From: Triparma columacea
Taxonomy: Eukaryota; Sar; Bolidophyceae; Parmales; Triparmaceae
Reading direction: 5' to 3'
Length of the DNA: 49,153 nucleotides
Assembly: GCA_030267965.1 (NCBI GenBank)
Contig: BRYA01000079.1
Span: 5,417-54,569, forward strand
The notes under the pieces were generated by a model. The model was not told the DNA's origin. It did not search any database and worked only from the letters and a program-made list of their open reading frames with translations. The translations under genes and the position numbers were made by a program. The stretch's first letter is position 1. Each line of letters begins with the position of its first letter. Positions 43,026 through 49,153 of the stretch are shown one piece after another.

Positions 43026-43345
43026 TATCGTCACTTCAGGGGAGAAATAGGACTTCATTCCAATCCTACTTCGTCGTGATATCTTATCAAGGAAGTGGAT
43101 ATTTCAGCTCTCCTTGTAGAGTTTCTACGGGATTTTACCTCTAACTTTGTTTGAGGAACCCCGAGCAATACATCTAGATGCCAAGAAATGAAATCGTCAT
43201 TGCAGGGGAGAAATAGAACTTCACCAATTCCGCCATATCTTTTCAGGAGTGGACATTTTCAGCTGTCTTTTCGGTTTTCTACGGGACTTCACCTCTATTT
43301 TGTTTGATGGACCCCGAGCATCACATCTGGAAGCCCCAAAAACCC
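43026..43345. repeat. Imperfect tandem repeat, period about 166 bp
   Basis: Unit 1 (about 43026-43190) and unit 2 (about 43192-43345) share aggggagaaatag-acttca, tttcagct, tttctacggga, tttacctct/ttcacctct, ttgtttga and accccgagca blocks. Divergence is higher than for the other tandem duplications in the window. Confidence 0.8.
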
Positions 43346-43442
43346 CGCATTGCCCATGTTTAAGAAATCATTCACTAACCTCCTGACCCTGACTAACTCC
43401 TTTCTCCCCCCTTCCACCCACTCCCAAGTGCTGTCAACCAGG

Positions 43443-45173
43443 ATGAAGATTTTTTCTTTGCTAGTGTTTGGGCTTATCAGTCTTACCGCACACGCCGGCC
43501 CAGGAGACGATGAGGGTGAGATATTTCATTGTTGCATTGAGTGATTATTAGCTCGTACCACTCACCTGTCGTCACCTTGCTTCCCACGTTGCAGGCAAAA
43601 CCTCAATGAAAGGCTGTAAAGCAGGTTATGCAAAAAAGGCATGCTCGAGCGACATTGACGGCTGTACGGCTGCCGTCAATACCCAATACACTGACTATTG
43701 TGAGCTTTGTCCCGCTGATACATACAGTGAAGGCTTTTCCCTCGCCGCACGAGGTGAATGCACCGATTGTGACTCAGGTAAAACCACAAACGGCAAAACA
43801 GGATCAACTTCTGCCGAAGCCTGCGTTGATGGTGAAGATGGTAACTCCTCGACGACCGATGCCCCAACGGCCTCATCCTCCTCCACCAAGGCACCAACGG
43901 CAACGGCTCCATCTCCATCCCCCGCACCCGCACCCGCTGCATCAGTCTGCGAAAAGCTTAAGAAAGCTCTCCCTTCAGCTATTGTTGAAAACACAGAATG
44001 CCATGACTCCCCGGCTGGCGCCAAATTAACCGCAAGGTGAGACCAAGGGAAAAGTCTTGCTTATCTTTGTCATTTTCTTTTCCTTTTATATCGTCCTAAC
44101 TAACAAATCTTTCTTATCATCATTTAACTGAACGCAGCCTCAGCCTAGAGCCGGAGTACCCAACAGGGACGAAAACTGCTATCGAGGCAGCCTTGTCATT
44201 GGCAGGCGTTCCAACGCCCCTTAAGGTTGATCTAAAGCTTAATCTCGAGTTCGACTTATGCGGGGCTGACGCGGAAAACCCGATGAAATTCGCAGTGTCC
44301 ATGTCAGAGGAGAATCTTGGTCTCGACGACATGAAAATCTTTGAGATGAAGGGAGGGTCTGGGTAAGATGGAGCGAGAAATAGTGGCGAAGCGACCAGCA
44401 AACGCAGGCAGAGGTTTTCATAGTGGAATTACTAACAACGCCCCTTCTTCACTTTTGTTCATTGCTTTGCTCCTCGCAGTGAGCTCACTAAGACATTCAA
44501 TTCCCCTATCACCGTCCCACCTGCTCCAAACCCTGGTGTCGTCTTCGTGGTTTTCAAGGTGACAATGTCAGGCGACACAGCTTCTTCTAAAATTCAGGTT
44601 TCAATCGACCTCCTAACAAAGTACCCATTCCTCCAAGTTACCCCACCAAAAATTATAAATAAAGAGGCAACCATCTACAGCCACGAACTTTTTAGTGAGG
44701 AGATCTCATTGAAAACGGAATGCGATAAGAACCACAAGGGATACGACTGTTTCAAGACCTCCTCCCCAACGAATGTTAATGGAAAAGGTAGCGAGTTCGA
44801 TACGTGCGTTCCGCAGACGCTAGTTCGTAAGGCGGCGGCCGACGGAGGGATGAAGGCAGCTGGGGCAGCTGGGGAGGGAGGATCAATTGGAGGTGCGTTC
44901 GCTGGGGCGCTTGTCCTTGGTCTGGTTGTTGCTGGCGCTGGCGTTGGTTTGGCGGTCAAGTATAAGGTTTTTTCGGTCAACGAGGAGAAGGTGAAGGAGT
45001 TAAAGGACAAAGGATCTTCTCAGGTCAAGGGATTGAAAGAGAAGGTCAAAGGGCTTAAGAAGCCGTCAACTTCGTCAGAGGCTCCGGATACCAAAGACGC
45101 GGCCTTCGATATGAACACTATCGAGGAAGGAAAGAAGGATGCTAAGGTTGTCAAGGCGAACCCGGTCACGTAA
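43443..45173 (+). CDS. Type I membrane protein with Cys-rich ectodomain (477 aa)
   Basis: Four exons: 43443-43515, 43595-44036, 44138-44362 and 44480-45173, all in phase. Residues 1-18 are a signal peptide (MKIFSLLVFGLISLTAHA). A Cys-rich stretch (about residues 28-95; YCELCPADTYSEGF, CTDCDSGKTTNGKTGSTS) resembles GCC2/GCC3 or TNFR-like 'CP.GTYS...C..C..G...GS' modules. A Ser/Thr/Pro/Ala linker (likely O-glycosylated) follows, then a domain of about 230 residues with paired Cys. A Gly/Ala-rich membrane helix lies at about 384-408 (GAFAGALVLGLVVAGAGVGL). The cytosolic tail is Lys-rich and helical (EEKVKELKDKGSSQVKGLKE). It looks like a cell-surface or endomembrane receptor-like protein; ligand and role are unknown. 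Confidence 0.78.
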
Positions 45174-46014
45174 CGTAAACCTTACGATCACGAACACGAC
45201 ATCAAGATCGATTTTCACGGTTTCGTTGGTTGTCATTGTTCAGGAGCTGAGAGGAGGGGGTGGGGGAGCGCGGGATAGGGGGTTGGGGGGAGGGTAAGGG
45301 TGAGGGAACTATAACCCGTTGAAGATTTAAAATGGATGATTTTACTACGACCCTACTATGAAACCTAAGTACGAATCATTCATTTTAAATCTTCAACTGG
45401 TTCCTCGAGACGGTCATAAGGACGACTCCAAGGCTTGCAAGCTCTGTACAATGTACAATGGCCCAATGCAAAAAGAAAAAAGACATGCAACCTCTCTCAC
45501 TCTCTCAAGCAAGAGGTCTTACTTTCTTAGTTACTCAAGGAGAAAAAAGGCAATTTTTGTTTGCTTCTCAAAGCTGCGCTGTGAGCAAGAGAACCGATAA
45601 ACACTGGACTGCCTAGCTGAAGACGTTGGAAAACCATCGCAAGCTACGTTTTTTTGGGGCACTATACGGCTGTAAGTGAATACATTTCTGCAGGAGACCG
45701 AAGGCTCGAAGTTGGGAGAACTTCTTGGGACACTTGGAGTAGTGGGGTGACGAAACGGGTGGCGAGGAGGTAAGAGTGGCTATCGGGAGGACCGAGGAGG
45801 GGGATACGGGGTGCAGGATGGCTCCTGAAGGTCACAAGAGGGGAAAGGGAACACATCGTTGGGCCACATTCCTGGGAGTACGGGCTGGTCTGTAAATTTA
45901 TCAGGCCCAAAGCTGAAACAGCACCGTTACTCACACCAATTAACGCTGTCGCGCCGCAATTTTTTCGCACGTCGACCATGTAACGCAGATTTTCAGCACC
46001 CTGTCGAGGTCATC
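45174..46014. other. Intergenic region with a strong inverted repeat
   Basis: 841 bp between the type I membrane protein and the last gene. It carries the hairpin at 45314-45401 and a plus-strand G-rich stretch (45250-45300). Short ORFs here (45358-45600 plus, 45662-45979 minus) do not look like proteins. Confidence 0.5.
45314..45401. repeat. Inverted repeat, 28-bp arms with 32-bp loop
   Basis: Left arm 45314-45341 and right arm 45374-45401 are reverse complements with two mismatches (core gaagatttaaaatggatgatt against aatcattcattttaaatcttc). It starts about 140 bp after the upstream stop codon, so a 3' UTR hairpin or small mobile-element footprint is possible. Confidence 0.85.
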
Positions 46015-48162
46015 ATGGAGGGTGAGGTTGAAGCAGATGTTGGCCTCGTGGGTGATGTCGCTACGATCGATGATGGTCCGCAGCTTCCCTCTAGCCCTGA
46101 GCGCGCCCATTCCGGTGTGTGCGGCCCAACGAGAAGTTCGCCAGCTGTTTCTCAAATGGCTGAAAAGGGGAGGAACGACATTGAGGCTCAGGATGAGGGG
46201 GCAATTGAGGTCTCCGAGGAGAAAAATGAGGCGGAGGAAGGGTCCAAGAAAGTGATGCTCCCCGTCGACCGTGGTCGCACGGCTTCCGGTCAAGAAGGAA
46301 AGCAGTTGGGGGAAGACCTGATGTTGACAGTCAAGGAAAGGGAGGACGGGAGGACGAAGGAAGTGGCAGTGGGAGAGTTTGTTGCGACGAACGATCTTCT
46401 TAAAGGTGTCGTCGAGAAGTACGCATTTGTCGAGGCGATGCTGGCTGCCATCATTGAGAACAGGCTGCACAGGATGAGGAAGGTGGAGGGGGCAGCCAAG
46501 GACCTGGAGAAGAAGGACGGGAAGGAGATCGGCGAAAGCCTAGCGTCCACATTGGCAACAACTACGCAGGTACAGTCCGCTATAGACGAGTGGATGCGCC
46601 AGTTCCCTGCTCTTAAGGAGCTCGACGAAGAGTACGGCTGGTTCCGACCTATGCTTGAGACGATTGGCTTCAAGCTGATGGAGGAAGTTCCTTGGGGTGT
46701 CAAGATGAGGGTGACAGTGGGAGCTTTCACAAGCATGTCTGATTTGCTGACTGACGTGTATGTGACTTCCAGGTTTTGGAGTGATAAGAAGTATGGGTAC
46801 TTCAAAGCTTCTTTGGCAAGTTTGTTGGTTTCAATTTGGCTTCAGATGCTTATGGTTTGGGCAGTGAACAGGAAGTTGGGGATGAAGAGGGTGGTGCAGG
46901 AGTGGATTCCAATCTTGCTTGGGTACAAGCCTGCTGTTGATGCTTACAGGGTAGCAACTGGGGCAAAGCAAGAGGTTGGGATTGCAATTGAACCAATGTG
47001 GGAGATGACAGGTATGAAAATTATTGAGATGTTTGCTGAGGCAATACCAGGAGTGATTATCCAACTTATGGCTATAGCAACCAGTGACAAAAATGTTGGA
47101 GCTACAGCATGGCTTTCAGTTGCAGTGTCAGCAATTACGACAGGCTTTGCCTCTGCAACAATTAGTTATGACTGGGACACGGGCCCTAAAAGGAGAGAAA
47201 AGTACCCAGACTTCTATGGATATATACCTGCAAAAGCAAGCAAGAGAACAGTAGTGTTTGTGTCGATGTTGCTCTTGTCAGCAGGGATGCTTCTAATAAG
47301 GTGTACAACAATAGTTCTTCTTGGGTTGATGGGAGGTAGTTGGGCCTTTCTCTACATTGGGGCTGACCTTGGTCTGTACATGTTGGTTAGGATATTGAGG
47401 GGAGACTTTTGGTACTGGATGCCATGGGGGGGTCACTTTGAGATTATGAGCAGTATTATTTTAAGAGTGATTTTAAAGATCATTGTAGACTTCACTTCAC
47501 TTGTGCAGATGAGACATCCTAACGAAGTTGGGGGAGCCTATTGGTTATTTGGTCTTGTGTTGACAATGGGAAGTCTACCAGTGTCAATATATATATATCT
47601 ATTTTCTCCTTATGTAGATGACAACCCAATTGATATTGCATCATTTATAGTGAAGTATATCATACCAATAACTACCATATGCCTTGCAGTTTTCTTTTTT
47701 AACATTGAGAGTAAGTACTTGCACACCTTCTGGAGTACACATAGGTCAAAGGATATGTCAATGTCATATTTCCTTGAAGGAGAAAGTGATGATATTAAGA
47801 TTGTAGTCTTTGGAAGCTCAAGGCATCATTGGGTCTCAATTGAAGGAGAAATTAAGAAATGGGTTATGATGAACTGGGCAAAATGGGAAGATGAGCAGCC
47901 AGAGTGGTTTACTGATGTGATAAAAGCAACAGTACCTGTAGATTTCATTTCATCAGATGGAGATGCTAGAAGGAGAGAAAGTGTAAGGAGAGCAAGTATT
48001 GATGCTGAAGCTGAGGGTGGTCTAGCAGGTGCTTTGAGAGCAAGTATTAGGAGAGCAAGTTTTGGAGGCGCTGATGGAGGCGATATTATAGGAGTAGGAG
48101 GTGGGAAAGCTAAAGTAAGCAGTGTTGTTCCGATTGAAGATGAATATGAAGATGGGGAGTAA
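46015..48162 (+). CDS. Subtelomeric polytopic membrane protein, unrecognised (715 aa)
   Basis: The frame is open from 45859, but I choose ATG 46015 (MEGEVEADVGLVGD), the first methionine with a normal protein context. Residues 1-250 are acidic and disordered with a helical segment. About seven or more hydrophobic helices follow from about residue 250: SLASLLVSIWLQMLMVWAV, MFAEAIPGVIIQLMAIA, LSVAVSAITTGFASATI, VVFVSMLLLSAGMLLI, SSIILRVILKIIVDF, LFGLVLTMGSLPVSIYIYLF and FIVKYIIPITTICLAVFFF. The segment SDLLTDVYVTSRFW before the first helix and the later EAIPGVIIQL recall XK/XKR-type scramblases, but the match is weak. The tail has repeated RRAS sites (RRESVRRASID, ASIRRASFGG), consensus PKA targets. 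It is the last gene before the telomere. Confidence 0.75.
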   Translation: MEGEVEADVGLVGDVATIDDGPQLPSSPERAHSGVCGPTRSSPAVSQMAEKGRNDIEAQDEGAIEVSEEKNEAEEGSKKVMLPVDRGRTASGQEGKQLGEDLMLTVKEREDGRTKEVAVGEFVATNDLLKGVVEKYAFVEAMLAAIIENRLHRMRKVEGAAKDLEKKDGKEIGESLASTLATTTQVQSAIDEWMRQFPALKELDEEYGWFRPMLETIGFKLMEEVPWGVKMRVTVGAFTSMSDLLTDVYVTSRFWSDKKYGYFKASLASLLVSIWLQMLMVWAVNRKLGMKRVVQEWIPILLGYKPAVDAYRVATGAKQEVGIAIEPMWEMTGMKIIEMFAEAIPGVIIQLMAIATSDKNVGATAWLSVAVSAITTGFASATISYDWDTGPKRREKYPDFYGYIPAKASKRTVVFVSMLLLSAGMLLIRCTTIVLLGLMGGSWAFLYIGADLGLYMLVRILRGDFWYWMPWGGHFEIMSSIILRVILKIIVDFTSLVQMRHPNEVGGAYWLFGLVLTMGSLPVSIYIYLFSPYVDDNPIDIASFIVKYIIPITTICLAVFFFNIESKYLHTFWSTHRSKDMSMSYFLEGESDDIKIVVFGSSRHHWVSIEGEIKKWVMMNWAKWEDEQPEWFTDVIKATVPVDFISSDGDARRRESVRRASIDAEAEGGLAGALRASIRRASFGGADGGDIIGVGGGKAKVSSVVPIEDEYEDGE

Positions 48163-49008
48163 CTAAGAGGGAAGCAACATTTGCAGGATAAAATGATTTG
48201 ATTTGGTAGTTATGATTTGTGTGTGTGTATTTTTGGTGAATGTTAAGTAATGTGGGAGTGTTATTGTGGTTTGTGAGTATCTAAGAAGTGGAGTTGATGT
48301 GTTGTAGGAGTGTTATAGGTGTTAATGATTAATGTGGAAGTGTAGTAGATGGATAATAGGAGTGTTAAAGTGGTTTGTGAGTATTGAGGATGTGTAGTAG
48401 ATGTGTATGGAGATTTGGAGAGTTGTGGTAGTGTTATAGTGATTTGTTAGTATAATGGAAGTGTAGTGGATGTGTATGGGGATGAATTAAAGGAAGGAGA
48501 GTGTGGTTGTAGAAAAGAGTTATGGGTTGAGAGGAGAAGAGAGGAGGGTATAAGGTGAAATAATGTGTGTAAGTGTAGAAGATGTGTATGAAGATGAATT
48601 AGGAAGGTGAATGTAGTTTTGGAGAGAAGTGAGAGGATTTAAGGGTTGAGGGTAGAAGAGAGGAGGTGTAAGGTAAAATGTTGTGTGTAAGTGTAGTAGA
48701 TGTGTATGTAGATGAATTAAATGAGGGTGAGTGTATTTTAGAGAGGAGTGAGAGAAGATAAGGAGAGAGAGTAGAAAAGAGGAGGGTATAAGATAAAAAA
48801 GTGTGTGTAAGTGTAGTAGATGTGTATAAAGATGAAAAGAAGGAAGTAAAGTGTAGTTGTGGAGAGGAGTGAGAGAAGCTAAGGAGAGAGAGTAGAAGAG
48901 AGGAGGGAATAAGATGGTATGGTGTGTGAAGAGGTAAAGTGTGTGTAAAAGTAAAGTGAGTGTGAAGGTAAAGTGTTTAAAGAGTGTGAAGTGTGTAAAG
49001 TGTGTAAA
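48163..49008 (+). repeat. Subtelomeric imperfect repeat arrays
   Basis: G/T/A-rich, almost C-free plus strand. Units containing agtgttat-gtggtttgtgagta recur at about 48250, 48358 and 48427. Four copies of a 112-120 bp unit starting gtgtag-aga-tgtgtatg begin at about 48461, 48573, 48691 and 48811, each ending in a gagaggaggg-ataag block. No coding potential. Confidence 0.85.
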
Positions 49009-49100
49009 TATTGTAAAAGGTGTAAATATTGTAAAAGGTGTAAAGGGTGTAAAGGGTGTAAAGGATGTAAAGGGTGTAAAGGGTGTAAAGGGTGTAAAGG
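49009..49100 (+). repeat. Telomere-adjacent gtgtaaaggg array
   Basis: Degenerate tandem 9-16-mers (gtgtaaatattgtaaaag, then gtgtaaaggg repeated with one gtgtaaagga variant) that end directly at the first TTAGGG. Confidence 0.9.
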
Positions 49101-49153
49101 TTAGGGTTAGGGTTAGGGTTAGGGTTAGGGTTAGGGTTAGGGTTAGGGTTAGG
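49101..49153 (+). repeat. Telomere, (TTAGGG)n
   Basis: 53 bases of uninterrupted TTAGGG (8 full units plus TTAGG) running to the window end with the G-rich strand 5' to 3' outward, as expected at a right chromosome end. Confidence 0.98.

Larger units (their letters stand above)
42344..43442. other. Gene-poor spacer with G-run and 166-bp imperfect tandem repeat
   Basis: About 1.1 kb between two plus-strand genes. It contains a run of G-tracts at 42451-42487 and the imperfect direct repeat at 43026-43345. Several 60-95 codon ORFs here show no protein character. The end of the region holds the promoter of the next gene (ATG 43443). Confidence 0.5.

Noticed and set aside
42584..43144. Short ORFs on both strands in the spacer after the EP400-like gene
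   Set aside because: They span an imperfect DNA tandem repeat and show no conserved protein features.
45358..45979. ORFs of 80 codons (plus) and 105 codons (minus) before the last gene
   Set aside because: One overlaps the inverted repeat and both lack protein-like composition or splice context.
45859..46014. 52-codon N-terminal extension of the subtelomeric gene
   Set aside because: No ATG at its start and the residues look like read-through of 5' UTR; the ATG at 46015 is preferred.
1..49153. tRNA, rRNA, CRISPR arrays, insertion sequences, transposase or reverse transcriptase genes
   Set aside because: I looked for their hallmarks (TTCGA-arm cloverleafs, regular spacer arrays, DDE or RT motifs) and saw none; the sequence is intron-rich nuclear DNA.

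Overview
This window is nuclear DNA of a unicellular eukaryote and ends at a chromosome end. The last 53 bases are uninterrupted TTAGGG repeats preceded by degenerate subtelomeric arrays. Genes are dense and fall on both strands. They are split by short GT-AG introns (about 70-250 nt, donors mostly GTGAG or GTAAG, pyrimidine-rich acceptors). I rebuilt exon-intron structures by hand from in-frame donor/acceptor pairs. A probable bipartite plastid presequence (signal peptide with Phe at the predicted cleavage site), an AAE15/16-type acyl-ACP synthetase, BspA-like repeats, a centriolar SAS-6 and TTAGGG telomeres together point to a photosynthetic stramenopile with a flagellated stage. A bolidophyte/parmalean-like alga is my best guess; this is inference, not proof.

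Layout. 1-1480 (-): the N-terminal part of a putative DHX29/DHX57-like RNA helicase running off the left edge. 1921-2856 (+): an unknown basic protein. 2972-3792 (-): an unknown gene with at least three exons, plus unresolved upstream coding-like sequence. 4686-5525 (+): a BspA/DUF285-type 25-residue repeat protein. 5789-7384 (-): a membrane-anchored GNAT acetyltransferase. 7676-9975 (+): a six-exon ferroportin. 10081-10440: an AT-rich island. 10645-11255 (-): a small coiled-coil protein. 11562-15050 (+): a plastid-type acyl-ACP/acyl-CoA synthetase. 15217-16427 (-): a membrane-anchored PP2C phosphatase. 16518-24432 (-): a giant protein with nine C2 domains. 24906-26613 (-): a sugar/H+ symporter. 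26976-28124 (+): an acylated double-RGS protein. 28538-32002 (+): an OSCA/TMEM63-type channel. 32535-34594 (-): SAS-6. 35986-42343 (+): an EP400/Eaf1-like chromatin scaffold with a degenerate SNF2 ATPase. 43443-45173 (+): a secreted-ectodomain type I membrane protein. 46015-48162 (+): a subtelomeric polytopic membrane protein. 48163-49153: subtelomeric repeats and telomere.

There is no operon logic, as expected for a nucleus, but several themes recur: membrane transport (ferroportin, sugar symporter, OSCA channel), Ca2+/membrane and G-protein signalling (C2 giant, PP2C, RGS), and chromatin and centriole structure. Convergent gene pairs are packed tightly, for example stop codons 166 bp apart between the acyl-ACP synthetase and PP2C.

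The most interesting non-coding signal is a family of about 80-140 bp dispersed repeats found only inside introns, always in the transcriptional sense of the host gene (four copies in two genes). They behave like introner-type mobile introns. Two copies lie in one long intron separated by a candidate recursive splice site. Other items of note are four local tandem duplications of 101-166 bp, a sharp GC drop inside the last gene, and the apparently inactive EP400-like ATPase.
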